A DNA stretch of 64,000 nucleotides from Muribaculaceae bacterium (GTDB lineage Bacteria; Bacteroidota; Bacteroidia; Bacteroidales; Muribaculaceae), in the NCBI GenBank assembly GCA_023662835.1, contig JAMPII010000001.1:67649-131648 (forward strand), given 5' to 3'. This document shows positions 8,050-17,844 of this stretch, one piece after another. How positions within the stretch are numbered: the first letter of the stretch is position 1; the number at the start of each line of letters is the position of its first letter. Both the position numbers and the translations under genes were made by a program. A model generated the notes under the pieces. It made no database searches. It saw only the letters and a program-made list of their open reading frames with translations, and had not been told where the DNA came from.

Positions 8050-10068
8050 ATGAAATTAGTGCGTATTTTGTGTGCAGCAGCCGTGTTAACGGCTTTTGTG
8101 CCGGCAATCGCGGCCGGCGATGCGCCGGTTGGCTATCCTATCGAGCCGGTCAAATTTACAAGCGTGAAGATAACCGATCCGTTCTGGAGTCAACGGCTCG
8201 ATGCTTGCCGTCAGACAACCATACCTTTGGCTTTCAGCAAATGTGAGGAGACCGGCCGCTACGATAACTTCGTTAAAGCAGCCAACCCCAGCAACCAATA
8301 TAAGATTGAGGGATTCCCTTTCGATGACACCGATGTTTATAAAACAATCGAGGGCGCAAGCTATTTGCTCCAAACCTTCCCTAACAAGAAACTGGAGGCA
8401 TATATCGACAGTGTGCTGACGCTTGTGGCGGCTGCGCAGGAGCCTGACGGCTATCTGAACACATCGTTCACCATGAACCCCTCAAAGCCTCATTCATGGA
8501 TGGCGCCTGGTAAAAGATGGGAAAAAGTTGAAGTGCTCAGCCATGAGTTCTACAATCTAGGGCATATGATTGACGGAGCCGTGGCCCACTATCAAGCTAC
8601 GGGCAAACGCAACTTTCTCGACATAGCAATCCGTTATGCCGACTGTGTTTGCCGCGAAATCGGCGACGGCGACGGGCAGCTAACCAAAGTGCCCGGCCAT
8701 CAGATTGCAGAAATGGCTCTGGCCCGACTCTACACCGTTACCTGCAACAAAAAATACCTCGACCAAGCAAAGTATTTCCTTGACAAGCGTGGCTACACAT
8801 CGCGCAAGGATACTTACAGTCAGGCTCACAAACCTGTTGTGGAACAGGATGAAGCCGTAGGACATGCCGTACGTGCCGCATATATGTATGCCGGCATGGC
8901 CGATGTTGCAGCTCTCACCGGCGATTCGACCTACATTAAGGCAATTGACCGCATATGGGACAATATTGTTTCGAAAAAATATTACATAACCGGAGGTATT
9001 GGCGCACGACACAACGGGGAGGCCTTTGGCGACAACTATGAACTACCCAATCTGGAAGCTTATTGCGAGACATGCGCCGCCATAGGAAATGTGTATGTGA
9101 ATCACCGGCTTTTCCTGCTGCACGGCGATGCAAAATACTACGATGTGCTCGAACGCACGCTCTACAACGGTCTTATCTCGGGAATGTCGATTAAAGGCGA
9201 CGCTTTCTTCTATCCAAATCCATTGGCAAGCGAAGGCAATTACGAGCGGAAACCATGGTTCGGATGTGCCTGCTGTCCGTCGAATTTATGTCGTTTCATC
9301 CCATCCATTCCCGGCTATACATATGCCGTTAACGGCAAGGATATCTATGTGAACCTATACATCGGCAACACTGCAAATCTGACCGCCGCAGGAAAACAGG
9401 TAACGCTTTCACAATCGGGAAACTACACATGGGATGGCGATGTGACAATCGGGATAGACCGTAACCGTGTCGGCGAATTCACCCTTTGCTTGCGAATTCC
9501 GGGCTGGGCACGCAACAGCGTTGTCCCCGGCGATTTATACGCATATGCCGACAAGAAAACGCCAGCTTACACAGTGAAAGTAAACGGACAGCCAACGACG
9601 GCAGCTCTCGACAAAGGCTATTTCAAGATCAAACGCAATTGGAAGAAAGGTGACAAAGTTGAGCTGCATTTCGACATGCCGGTGAGAAAAGTTGTTGCAA
9701 ATCAGAAAGTAAAAGCCGATAGAGGCCGCGTAGCCATTGAGCGCGGACCAATTGTGTATTGTGCCGAATGGCCCGACAACAATTTCAACATCCAGAACAT
9801 AGTGGTAAACCCTGCCGAAGAATTTTCTGCCCAGTCATCCGAAAAACTGAACGGCATTACTGAGCTGACAGGTAAAGCCCAATTGTTAGCCTACGACAAT
9901 CAAGGCTACCTGAGGGTAGAAACAGTGCCTCTCAATCTGATTCCCTACTATGCGTGGGCACATCGCGGCCAAGGCCAGATGAGCGTATGGCTTCCGACAA
10001 TACCCTCGGCAACAATGCCGGTGAAAGGCTACGAAAACAGTTTCCGCAACGAATTCGAAACAAAATAA
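8050..10068 (+). CDS. GH127-family glycoside hydrolase (beta-L-arabinofuranosidase-like)
   Basis: The 672-aa protein starts best at 8050 (MKLVRILCAAAVLTAFVPAIAA), which gives a clean signal peptide; an ATG at 8017 would add 11 residues. Family signatures are the N-terminal VKFTSVKITDPFWSQR, the EAYCETCAAIGN segment and WFGCACCPSN. In characterised GH127 enzymes such as HypBA1 the Cys pair and nearby Glu/Cys bind zinc, and one Cys is the nucleophile. These enzymes remove terminal beta-L-arabinofuranose from plant glycans; related members act on other sugars, so the substrate is inferred. A periplasmic or surface location is likely. The gene is monocistronic and followed by a strong terminator. 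Confidence 0.88.
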   Translation: MKLVRILCAAAVLTAFVPAIAAGDAPVGYPIEPVKFTSVKITDPFWSQRLDACRQTTIPLAFSKCEETGRYDNFVKAANPSNQYKIEGFPFDDTDVYKTIEGASYLLQTFPNKKLEAYIDSVLTLVAAAQEPDGYLNTSFTMNPSKPHSWMAPGKRWEKVEVLSHEFYNLGHMIDGAVAHYQATGKRNFLDIAIRYADCVCREIGDGDGQLTKVPGHQIAEMALARLYTVTCNKKYLDQAKYFLDKRGYTSRKDTYSQAHKPVVEQDEAVGHAVRAAYMYAGMADVAALTGDSTYIKAIDRIWDNIVSKKYYITGGIGARHNGEAFGDNYELPNLEAYCETCAAIGNVYVNHRLFLLHGDAKYYDVLERTLYNGLISGMSIKGDAFFYPNPLASEGNYERKPWFGCACCPSNLCRFIPSIPGYTYAVNGKDIYVNLYIGNTANLTAAGKQVTLSQSGNYTWDGDVTIGIDRNRVGEFTLCLRIPGWARNSVVPGDLYAYADKKTPAYTVKVNGQPTTAALDKGYFKIKRNWKKGDKVELHFDMPVRKVVANQKVKADRGRVAIERGPIVYCAEWPDNNFNIQNIVVNPAEEFSAQSSEKLNGITELTGKAQLLAYDNQGYLRVETVPLNLIPYYAWAHRGQGQMSVWLPTIPSATMPVKGYENSFRNEFETK

Positions 10069-10081
10069 CCTCCCTTAAACC

Positions 10082-10121
10082 AAAAAGGCCGCGCTCCGGT
10101 AGTGTGAGGCGCGGCCTTTTT
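10082..10121. terminator. Bidirectional terminator between GH127 and glgB
   Basis: AAAAAGGCCGCGC pairs with GCGCGGCCTTTTT around a 14-nt loop. With T-runs on both strands it can end both the plus-strand GH127 transcript and the minus-strand glgB transcript. Confidence 0.85.
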
Positions 10122-10136
10122 GATTTTGGTTTGCTA

Positions 10137-12143
10137 TTAATGAATGCGGCGAAGCACTTGGCATGTACGGGCCGGCAGATACAGCTTGAGCCAACCTTTA
10201 TGGGTGTCGGCGTAGAGCGGATCGTGGATGGTGAGATGGTGAGTGGCGTCGTTTACATTGCCAAAGCCTCCGAATTGCGGGTCGTCGCTCGACAATACAA
10301 CCTCATATTCACCCTCGTGAGCCAGAAAACCGTAGCCTTCGTAGGATTTGAATGGTGCCCAGTTGAAAACGAACAGCAGGTCGCCGCGCTCAAAAGCCAG
10401 CACCTGATCGCTGTCGTTGTCCCATAATTTCTGTATAGGTAGAGCCTGGAAATCCTTAACTGATTCAACCAGATGAATCATGGCGTTGTCGAATGCCTGC
10501 AACTGGCAGTAGCGCAAGTCGTCGCGGTCAACCAAGTCCCACTGGCGGCGTGCATATTTGTAGCTCCAGCCATTACCTTCGCGAGGGAAATCAATCCATT
10601 CGGGGTGTCCGAACTCGTTGCCCATGAAGTTAAGGTAGCCACCGTTAATAGTTGCCAGGGTTACTAGACGTATCATTTTGTGCATTGCCACACCGCGGCT
10701 TACGGCGGCATTGTCGTCGTCCTTACTCATGTGCCAGTACATCTCTTTGTCTATGAGGCGGAAAATCACGGTTTTGTCGCCTACTAGAGCTTGGTCGTGG
10801 CTTTCAACGTAGCTGATTGTCTTTTCGTCGGCACGGCGGTTGGTCAGTTCCCAGAATATCGATGTGGGGTGCCAGTCCTCATCCTTCTTTTCCTTGAGCA
10901 TTTTTATCCAATAGTCGGGTATGCCCATGGCCATGCGGTAGTCGAAGCCTATGCCGCCACCTTTTATCGGGTAGGCCAAACCGGGCATTCCGCTCATCTC
11001 CTCAGCGATTGTGATAGCGCGGCGGTTCACCTGATGGATCAGTTTGTTGGCCAATGTCAGATAGGTGATTGCGTTGGTGTCCTCGCCTCCGTTGTAATAG
11101 TCGGCATATGAGCCGAATGCCTGCCCTAATCCATGGTTATAGTAGAGCATCGAGGTTACGCCGTCGAAGCGGAAGCCGTCGAAGTGGAACTCCTCAAGCC
11201 AGTATTTGCAATTGCTCAGCAAGAAGTGAAGCACCTGGTTTTTGCCATAGTCGAAGCATAGCGAGTCCCAGGCGGAATGTTCGCGACGCCCGTCGCCGTA
11301 GAAGTACTGGTCATAGCTTCCGTCGAGGCGTCCCAATCCTTCGTTTTCGTTTTTAACAGCATGGGAATGAACGAGGTCCATAATCACGGCCAGTCCGCGT
11401 GAGTGGGCGTCGTCGATGAGCGCTTTCAGCTCCTCGGGTGTACCGAATCGGCTCGACGGGGCGTAAAAGTTGGAAACATGATAGCCAAACGATCCATAGT
11501 AGGGGTGCTCCTGGATGGCCATGATTTGTATGGCATTATATCCGTCGGCCTGAATGCGCGGCAACACATTTTCGCGGAACTCATTGTATGTGCCTACGCC
11601 TTCGCGATTCTGAGCCATACCAATGTGGCATTCATAAATCAGCAGAGGTTCGGTGTTGGGGGTAAATTTCTTCACGGCCCATTTGTAAGGCTTCTCTGGT
11701 GCCCAGACCTGTGCGGAGAATATGGCTGTTTTCTCGTCCTGTACAACGCGGGTTGCATAGGCCGGAATGCGTTCGCCTCCTCCGCCGTTCCACGCTACAC
11801 GCATCTTGTACAATTGGCCGTGGCTCAGCGCTTTTTCAGGCAGTTTCAGTTCCCAAACGCCGTTGCCGATGCCTTTAAGTGCATATTTGCGCATTTCCTG
11901 CCATTTCGAGAAGTCGCCCACGAGTGTGATTGATGTGGCGTTGGGCGCCCATTCGCGGAACACCCAGCCGTCGGCTGTGCGGTGCAAACCGAAATAGTTG
12001 TAAGCATTGGCGAAAGCTTTCAGAGAGCCGTCGGCCGCTGTCAGTTCTTTTTCCTTGTTGAGGAAATCGCGGTGTCTGCCTTCAATGGCCTTGGCATAGG
12101 GTTCCAGCCAAGGGTCGTTTTTGATTATCGCTAACTTTGCCAT
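10137..12143 (-). CDS. glgB: 1,4-alpha-glucan branching enzyme
   Basis: The 668-aa protein has an N-terminal CBM48-like domain (WVFREWAPNATSITLVGDF, about 62-80) and a GH13 barrel. Catalytic signatures are visible: GFRFDGVTSM with the nucleophile Asp, TIAEEMSGMPG with the acid/base Glu, and YVESHDQALVGDKT with the transition-state-stabilising Asp. It resembles the eukaryote-like branching enzymes common in Bacteroides. It makes alpha-1,6 branches in glycogen in the cytoplasm. The start is 25 nt downstream of the barrel gene's stop on the same strand without a terminator between, so co-transcription with the TPR/barrel pair is possible, although no functional link is evident. Confidence 0.95.
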   Translation of the reverse strand: MAKLAIIKNDPWLEPYAKAIEGRHRDFLNKEKELTAADGSLKAFANAYNYFGLHRTADGWVFREWAPNATSITLVGDFSKWQEMRKYALKGIGNGVWELKLPEKALSHGQLYKMRVAWNGGGGERIPAYATRVVQDEKTAIFSAQVWAPEKPYKWAVKKFTPNTEPLLIYECHIGMAQNREGVGTYNEFRENVLPRIQADGYNAIQIMAIQEHPYYGSFGYHVSNFYAPSSRFGTPEELKALIDDAHSRGLAVIMDLVHSHAVKNENEGLGRLDGSYDQYFYGDGRREHSAWDSLCFDYGKNQVLHFLLSNCKYWLEEFHFDGFRFDGVTSMLYYNHGLGQAFGSYADYYNGGEDTNAITYLTLANKLIHQVNRRAITIAEEMSGMPGLAYPIKGGGIGFDYRMAMGIPDYWIKMLKEKKDEDWHPTSIFWELTNRRADEKTISYVESHDQALVGDKTVIFRLIDKEMYWHMSKDDDNAAVSRGVAMHKMIRLVTLATINGGYLNFMGNEFGHPEWIDFPREGNGWSYKYARRQWDLVDRDDLRYCQLQAFDNAMIHLVESVKDFQALPIQKLWDNDSDQVLAFERGDLLFVFNWAPFKSYEGYGFLAHEGEYEVVLSSDDPQFGGFGNVNDATHHLTIHDPLYADTHKGWLKLYLPARTCQVLRRIH

Positions 12144-12168
12144 AATATATAAGAAATTTGGTTATGAA

Positions 12169-14010
12169 TCAGAATTTGTAGGTGGCGCCTACCAAACCGG
12201 TGATGCCCGGGTTCATCACACCATAGCAAATTTGCCAACGTTTGTTGAGAATATTCTCCAGATTGGCCCACACGCTTACCCGGCTGTTCAGACGGTAGCA
12301 AGCGCCAAGGTCGAGGCTCTGTAAGTTGCCGAGCTTGTGGTTAAGCAATTGGTTGGTTGATGTGATAGCTATCTGCGTTTTGCGTCCGTTGCGCATCGTG
12401 AATCCGAGCGACACGTCGAGCGGTTTAATCGGACTCACTTTCACGTTGGCTTTGAACTCCGATTTTGCCCGGTCGAGCCATTGGGCATACCCTTTGTCGT
12501 CGTCGTCGGGCGCGCCCTCATAGCTGACGCGAAAATCGACAACCGAGCCGTACTTGTAGCCCACGGCGGCTCCGTAGTGGATGCTGGTGTATTTTTTGTA
12601 TGGGGCGTAGGTGCCTGTGTATATGTAAGATGATGCGTTGTCATTATACTCTTGCTTATGCAGCGGCGACAGGCTCACACCGTTGCTGAACACCTCGGTT
12701 TGTGGTAGCACAATGCGTCCGTAACGGCTATAGCCACCCCAAAATTCCACTGTCAGTCCGGCCAGCGGCGCGATATTCAAGCCCGCATCGCCACGCCATT
12801 TTTGAAACGAGGGCGCGAAATGCTGGAATCCGGATATGTACGGGTCTTTTTTCCACATGCTACCAAGTGTGTTCATGACAATGTCGCCGCCGCCAACTCG
12901 GATGTAGGCAGAAAATTGCTGCGACGGCATAATGGCAAGTCGTAGGTCGGGATAAACCAGCAGGCCTTTGTCGTCGCCTGAGCGTGAACTCAGGTGTGCG
13001 CCAATTCGCAACGAGTAAAATTCGTTGTCAATATTATAGTAGGCTGTAGCGCCGACTGCAGAATAATCCTGTTTTTTATAATCGCCCATGAGAAGCAACA
13101 TAATTCTATCGTCACTATTTATGTTGAGGCTGTGCATTATGTAGCCGCTTTGGGTGTAGTTGGCCATGCTGTACGACAAATCGAGCGCTATCTTTGAATT
13201 GTCAGTCAATTGATAGCCGACATTGGCGCTGAAATCGACGTACAAATCATTAAATCCGTTTGGCCGCTCAGCGCTTTTGCCTTGAAGTGAACAATCGTAA
13301 TCGGCTTTCAGTCCCAACGAGTAGTAGAACGAGCCAAGCGTATGGCGCCAGTCAATGCCCGCGTTTGTCATAAGGCGATTGTAGGTTGAATGAGAATGCT
13401 CGAACCCGTAGCGGGGGTCAACGATCAAAGGTTTGCCAGTAATGGCGTAATTCCAGCGCGGAGCTGAGTTGGCAGCATCAGTGAAACCGATGTAGGCCGA
13501 CAGTGTGCGGTTTGTGCCGAAATTGCGGGTTATATCGAAGCCGAGGGCAATTTTCTGGTACTTATAGCGCAAGTCGCTGTTTTTCAAGCTACCAATAATG
13601 TGGGGAGAGCCTTTGTAGCTCACTGCGTTGTATTGCAATGCTGCGTTGGCAGTTGTCGTGTTGTTGTCGATAATACGGTAGCCTGCCGACAAACCACCTT
13701 GTAGCAGTGGCAGATAGCCTCCGCTTACATAACCGCGGTAGGGTTGTGGTGAAATTGAGGCCTCCCACGGAGCCGGGGGGAGGATGCGTAGCTCGTTGGC
13801 GGGGTCGATTTGAACGGCTCTTGAACTCCAGTTTAGCTTCTTGCTTTGCAGTTGAGGACGGATAACGGTTGGCGTAAGAATCAGGCGTTGCGCCTCCTTT
13901 TCTTGTGGTATTATCTCTTTGTCGACTGTAATCTCTTTTGTCAACGGTTGTTGTGCAATAGCCGTAAATGCTGTCGAAGCAATTAGTAATGTTATGATAA
14001 TCTGTTTCAT
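12169..14010 (-). CDS. Outer-membrane beta-barrel protein (TonB-receptor-like barrel, no plug)
   Basis: The 613-aa protein has a signal peptide (MKQIIITLLIASTAFTAIAQ) and then many alternating amphipathic strands, ending NPGITGLVGATYKF with the terminal Phe typical of barrels. The late segment RVSVWANLENILNKRW is like the end of TonB-dependent receptor barrels, but there is no plug domain. The N-terminal stretch TKEITVDKEIIPQEKEA may be a periplasmic tether. Its ATG overlaps the stop of the preceding TPR gene as ATGA, so translation is coupled and the products probably work together at the outer membrane. Ligand and function are unknown. Confidence 0.75.
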   Translation of the reverse strand: MKQIIITLLIASTAFTAIAQQPLTKEITVDKEIIPQEKEAQRLILTPTVIRPQLQSKKLNWSSRAVQIDPANELRILPPAPWEASISPQPYRGYVSGGYLPLLQGGLSAGYRIIDNNTTTANAALQYNAVSYKGSPHIIGSLKNSDLRYKYQKIALGFDITRNFGTNRTLSAYIGFTDAANSAPRWNYAITGKPLIVDPRYGFEHSHSTYNRLMTNAGIDWRHTLGSFYYSLGLKADYDCSLQGKSAERPNGFNDLYVDFSANVGYQLTDNSKIALDLSYSMANYTQSGYIMHSLNINSDDRIMLLLMGDYKKQDYSAVGATAYYNIDNEFYSLRIGAHLSSRSGDDKGLLVYPDLRLAIMPSQQFSAYIRVGGGDIVMNTLGSMWKKDPYISGFQHFAPSFQKWRGDAGLNIAPLAGLTVEFWGGYSRYGRIVLPQTEVFSNGVSLSPLHKQEYNDNASSYIYTGTYAPYKKYTSIHYGAAVGYKYGSVVDFRVSYEGAPDDDDKGYAQWLDRAKSEFKANVKVSPIKPLDVSLGFTMRNGRKTQIAITSTNQLLNHKLGNLQSLDLGACYRLNSRVSVWANLENILNKRWQICYGVMNPGITGLVGATYKF

Positions 14011-16964
14011 ATCCGTTGATCAATCATTTGAAAAATATCAGCTTCTGCGCCGGGATAGTTCTCTTTGAGACTCTTCAGATACTCGTTGGCCTCGAAGTCG
14101 TTGCCTTGCTTGCGCAGGATGTCGCTCAGCAGTATGTAGCCGCGTGCAATCCAGTAGTGATGTGGCGAGTTGGCGTCGATGAATTTTTCGATTATGCTAC
14201 GCGCCTTTTTGGTTTCGCCATTATCGAATCGGTACTGTGCCAGATAGTAGGCCGATTGCGCGCCGTAAATTTCGTTGGGGTTCTTGGCCAGTTCCTCCCA
14301 TGTTGCCACAGCTTTATCAGCTTTACCTGTTTGCGATAGTGCGTAAGCGCGCAGATAGGCGGCTTCGGTTTTCAGTTCGGAAGAAATTGATGTTGAGCCA
14401 AGAATCTTGTCGGCGGCATCAATAATGTCGTTGTATTTGCCCATGTCGCGCGACACACGCATGATTCCTGCCTGAGCGGCAAGCACATTGCGTGCGGCCG
14501 AAGCTTTTTTGCTCAGCTGGCGGAATGTTTCCAGTGCGGCATCGGTGTCGCCCTGTTCGAGTTCGATGTTGCCTTTCAGAGCAAGTGCATCCTCGGCTTC
14601 TTCAGCATCGGGGAATTCGTCGACTAAACGTTTTGCGTAGTTGAAAGCTTGAATGGCGTTGCCTTTTTGCCATTCGTGAGCCGACAAATAGCCTAGAGCC
14701 TGAGCCATGTAGCGGCCGTCGGGATAGGAGGTTATGTAGCTTGTCAGGCGCTCGGCATTGCCGTTTTGCAGGAATTGCTTTTCTGCGCTCTGGAATGTCA
14801 GTTCGTCGGCTTCGTCAACCTCGAGTTTTGGGGCTTGAGGCACGGAGGCAATGAATCGCATATATTCACTCAAACGGCCATCGTCGGCGTAAATATGCTT
14901 GAGGTCGTCGGCTGCTATGCGTGCTTCCTGGCTTGTCGGATATTGTTTTATAACGCGACGGTAGGCGTCGATTGCTTTGTCGTGGTTACCTGCCGACATC
15001 AGGGTAATTGCCATTTGCAGGCAACCTTGACGGCCCTGTTGGGTGCTTCCGTAGTTGTTTACTAGCTTTTCGTAGGTCGACAACGCGTTTTCGGTCTGGT
15101 TGAGGGCTATCTGGCTGTCGGCTTTTTCCAGCAGAGCCGATGGCATCAGCCCCGAGCGTGGATAGCGGCTCATCATGTCGTTGAGCAAATCAATTTTTCC
15201 GTTGTGGTCGCGTTGTAAGCCGCGCATAATTGCTTTTTGGTAAATGGCGTAATCGCCCGAGCCTGGATTTTCCGACAGTGCCTTATCGTAGTGTTGGCCT
15301 GCGTGGGCAAAGTCGGATGCGTAGTAGTAGCAGTCGCCGATGCGGTTGTTGGCGTCGGCTTTTATGCTTGAGTCGGCTTCATTGTTGTCGACAACACGTT
15401 TAAAAATTGTACGGGCCTCGTTGTATTTGCGTTCGGCGAACTTGCTGTACGCTAAGTCGTAGTTGGCCACCATTATGTTATGCGCCGAAATGTTGCTGTT
15501 GCGCAAATAGGCTGTAAACCATCGCGATGATTCAGCGTATCTTCCTAGGCGATAGTAGCAGTCACCAATCCAGAGGTCGCATTCGGTTGCTATTTCTTTA
15601 TTATATTTTTCAAGTGCCTTTGCCTGCTCGAAGCGGCTCAGTGCCTGTTTTACATTTTTGGCTGCCAAGTCGCGCACGCCAAGTTCGTATAGAACACGCT
15701 GCTTTGCTGTAAGCACTTGAGCCGACGGGCGTTTGATGCGCTCGATCGAAACCAGAGCTTTGTCGTAGTTATTGTCGGTCATATAACCTGTGATCAGACA
15801 TTCCTGAACTTTGGCGGCATATTGCGAGTTGGGATAGTCCGATAGAAAATTCTCGAGCATTGTAACGGAACTTCCGAAAGGGGTGCGACCTCCGTCCATA
15901 CGCGCCGCAATGTAGTTGTACATTGCTGTTTCGCTTACGTTTTTGTCGAAATTCATTTTCCATGCCTTTTCCAACGCCAACATAGCGCCGCTGGCTTCGC
16001 CTTGTTGCAGCAGACTCTGACCGATATAAAGGTAGGCCGACTGGCCCATGGCATTGTTGCATTTTTCGGCAACGGGGGTGAGACATGTGATTGCCGATTG
16101 GTAGTCGCCTTGACCGTAGGCGATCGCTCCAAGTATGTACATCGCCGAGGGTTCGGGGGCGTTTTCTAGCCGCATGTATTCGTTCAAATAGCGTGATGCC
16201 TCGTTGGAATTGCCCTGATAATAGGCCGATTCTCCGGCTAGGCGACACATTTCGGCACGGTGCTTACCGCTGTTGAGTGCATCGGTGGCCATGGAAAAGG
16301 CTTTACTGTAGTCGCCTTGCCGGTAGGCTATTTGAGTCAGATAGTAGCGGGAATCGGAGCCGGGGGGTGTGGTAGGGTCAACACTCTCGAACAGCCTTAC
16401 CGCTTCGCTGTAGTTTCCGCTGCGATAGTTAAGATAGCCTTGATAGAAGCGAGAAGCCCCGGCGTATCGGTTCGATTGTGCTGCCAGTCGCTGAAATCCG
16501 GCCATTGCCGTTTTGTCTTCGCCCAGCATCATGCGACAATAGGCAATTTTGTAGCTCATGTCCTCGCTAAGAGCCTTGTCAATAGCCGAACTGCGCACCT
16601 TGTCGTAGCCCAGCAATGCTTTCTTGTATTCCCCTTGATAGAAGTCGCAGTCGCACAGAGCAATAAAAGCCTCGGTACGTTTTGCAGAAGCAGGCCATGT
16701 CGCTAAATAGCAACGCAACTCATTACGTGCTCGGTCGATTCGGCCCATTTGCATATTGCTCTGAGCCTTTAGCCATACGGCATCCTCACCTTCGGCGTTG
16801 CCAAGCATCAGTTGGTCGAGCGCGCCTTGATAGTTGCCGGTATGTTCCATTAGCTCAGCGCGCGATGCATATCCTGACCCGGCCGGCGTGTTCACTTGCG
16901 CGAGGGTCGGTAATACAACCATTGAGCAAGCAATTATCGTTGATTTAAAAAGAAACTGTTTCAT
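14007..16964 (-). CDS. Periplasmic tetratricopeptide-repeat protein
   Basis: The 985-aa protein is best started at 16964 (MKQFLFKSTIIACSMVVLPTLA), which gives a signal peptide; upstream in-frame residues look like untranslated leader. The rest is an array of TPR units, for example YNEARTIFKRVVDNNEADSS and QNEASRYL-type helices, with typical Tyr/Ala/Gly spacing over the whole length. Such proteins act as scaffolds in the periplasm. The coupled beta-barrel gene downstream (ATGA overlap) implies a shared outer-membrane complex. A TATATTTG box ends about 13 nt before the start. Partner and process are not identifiable from sequence. Confidence 0.82.
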   Translation of the reverse strand: MKQFLFKSTIIACSMVVLPTLAQVNTPAGSGYASRAELMEHTGNYQGALDQLMLGNAEGEDAVWLKAQSNMQMGRIDRARNELRCYLATWPASAKRTEAFIALCDCDFYQGEYKKALLGYDKVRSSAIDKALSEDMSYKIAYCRMMLGEDKTAMAGFQRLAAQSNRYAGASRFYQGYLNYRSGNYSEAVRLFESVDPTTPPGSDSRYYLTQIAYRQGDYSKAFSMATDALNSGKHRAEMCRLAGESAYYQGNSNEASRYLNEYMRLENAPEPSAMYILGAIAYGQGDYQSAITCLTPVAEKCNNAMGQSAYLYIGQSLLQQGEASGAMLALEKAWKMNFDKNVSETAMYNYIAARMDGGRTPFGSSVTMLENFLSDYPNSQYAAKVQECLITGYMTDNNYDKALVSIERIKRPSAQVLTAKQRVLYELGVRDLAAKNVKQALSRFEQAKALEKYNKEIATECDLWIGDCYYRLGRYAESSRWFTAYLRNSNISAHNIMVANYDLAYSKFAERKYNEARTIFKRVVDNNEADSSIKADANNRIGDCYYYASDFAHAGQHYDKALSENPGSGDYAIYQKAIMRGLQRDHNGKIDLLNDMMSRYPRSGLMPSALLEKADSQIALNQTENALSTYEKLVNNYGSTQQGRQGCLQMAITLMSAGNHDKAIDAYRRVIKQYPTSQEARIAADDLKHIYADDGRLSEYMRFIASVPQAPKLEVDEADELTFQSAEKQFLQNGNAERLTSYITSYPDGRYMAQALGYLSAHEWQKGNAIQAFNYAKRLVDEFPDAEEAEDALALKGNIELEQGDTDAALETFRQLSKKASAARNVLAAQAGIMRVSRDMGKYNDIIDAADKILGSTSISSELKTEAAYLRAYALSQTGKADKAVATWEELAKNPNEIYGAQSAYYLAQYRFDNGETKKARSIIEKFIDANSPHHYWIARGYILLSDILRKQGNDFEANEYLKSLKENYPGAEADIFQMIDQRI

Positions 16965-16977
16965 AATCTTAATAATG

Positions 16978-16985
16978 CAAATATA
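16978..16985 (-). promoter_or_regulatory. -7 promoter box for TPR gene
   Basis: The minus-strand TATATTTG matches TAnnTTTG and ends 13 nt before the ATG at 16964, implying a leader of only a few nucleotides. No clear -33 element. Confidence 0.4.
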
Positions 16986-17067
16986 GCAATTTCCGTTAAA
17001 CCACTGACTGAAATAATGAAATTTAAACAACCACTTAGAATCTTGAAATTTCAGAGCTCGAAACAGA

Positions 17068-17096
17068 AACGGCACCCGGGAGTTCCGGATGCCGTT
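17068..17096 (-). terminator. Hairpin terminator after OmpH-like gene
   Basis: AACGGCACCCGG pairs with CCGGATGCCGTT (one mismatch), 21 nt beyond the minus-strand stop at 17118; the minus strand continues into a T-rich stretch. It shares arm sequence with the hairpin at 4764-4795. Confidence 0.65.
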
Positions 17097-17117
17097 CGGG
17101 ATATTTGTCGAGTTGAT

Positions 17118-17690
17118 TTATTTTGTTGTTGCGGCAGCTGCTGGTGCGGCGGTCGCTGCTGGAGCTGCGGTAGCCGAAGCGGGTGTTGTGAGGTTGGCTC
17201 CAACGGCTTTCTTAACGTCGGCTGTGACGTTTACAACATCTGTACCGGTGTAGAGCGGTTGACCGGCTTCAAATATGAATGTAAGGGCCTTTTCTTTACC
17301 TAGGGCGCTGATAGCTGAGGTAATCTTGCTGATAACCGGCGCCATAAGTGTGTCGCGCTGACGAAGAAGATCCTCGTTGGCTGTCATTTGGAACTGTTCC
17401 ATTTTCTGATACAGAGCCTGCACTTCCTGCTGACGGCGTTGTTTTATAGGCTCGGGAGTGCTGGGGTCGAGTTTCTGGAATTCGGCGTATTCGCGCTCCA
17501 TTTGTTCGCGGATTTTACCGTATTCTTCTTCATATTTTTTAGATGCAGCAGCGATTTGTTCGTTCACTTTCTTTGTGTCGGGCATTGCATCAAGCACTTC
17601 CTGTGTATTTACAACTCCAAATTTGGGGGACTGAGCCACAGCAAGCATAGGTAATGCTATACAAATGGCGAGAAAGATTTTCTTAATCAT
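17118..17690 (-). CDS. OmpH/Skp-family periplasmic chaperone
   Basis: The 190-aa product has a signal peptide (MIKKIFLAICIALPMLAVAQ), then FGVVNTQEVLDAMPDTKKVNEQ, the family's N-terminal strand, and a long Glu/Lys/Gln-rich coiled coil (about 45-110) forming the tentacle helices. It ends with GKEKALTFIFEAG-type strands and an Ala/Thr/Pro-rich low-complexity tail (about 165-190). Skp-type trimers hold unfolded outer-membrane proteins in the periplasm. A promoter lies about 48 nt upstream and a terminator follows, so it is a single-gene unit. Confidence 0.88.
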   Translation of the reverse strand: MIKKIFLAICIALPMLAVAQSPKFGVVNTQEVLDAMPDTKKVNEQIAAASKKYEEEYGKIREQMEREYAEFQKLDPSTPEPIKQRRQQEVQALYQKMEQFQMTANEDLLRQRDTLMAPVISKITSAISALGKEKALTFIFEAGQPLYTGTDVVNVTADVKKAVGANLTTPASATAAPAATAAPAAAATTK

Positions 17691-17737
17691 ATGATTCGTT
17701 TGGTTTTGTTAAATTATCAATTTTGTGTTAAACGTAG

Positions 17738-17769
17738 CAAAGTTACTAAACTATCGGAATATTCACCAA
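17738..17769 (-). promoter_or_regulatory. Promoter of OmpH-like gene
   Basis: On the minus strand a TTG (17767-17769) lies 21 nt before TAACTTTG (17738-17745), matching the Bacteroidetes arrangement. The predicted leader is about 40 nt. Confidence 0.6.
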
Positions 17770-17844
17770 TATGTTATGTAAAAAATACGTAAATAATATG
17801 TAGAGGTGTGTCAACAAGTTCTTTTGAAAGGGTGTTTATAATGT

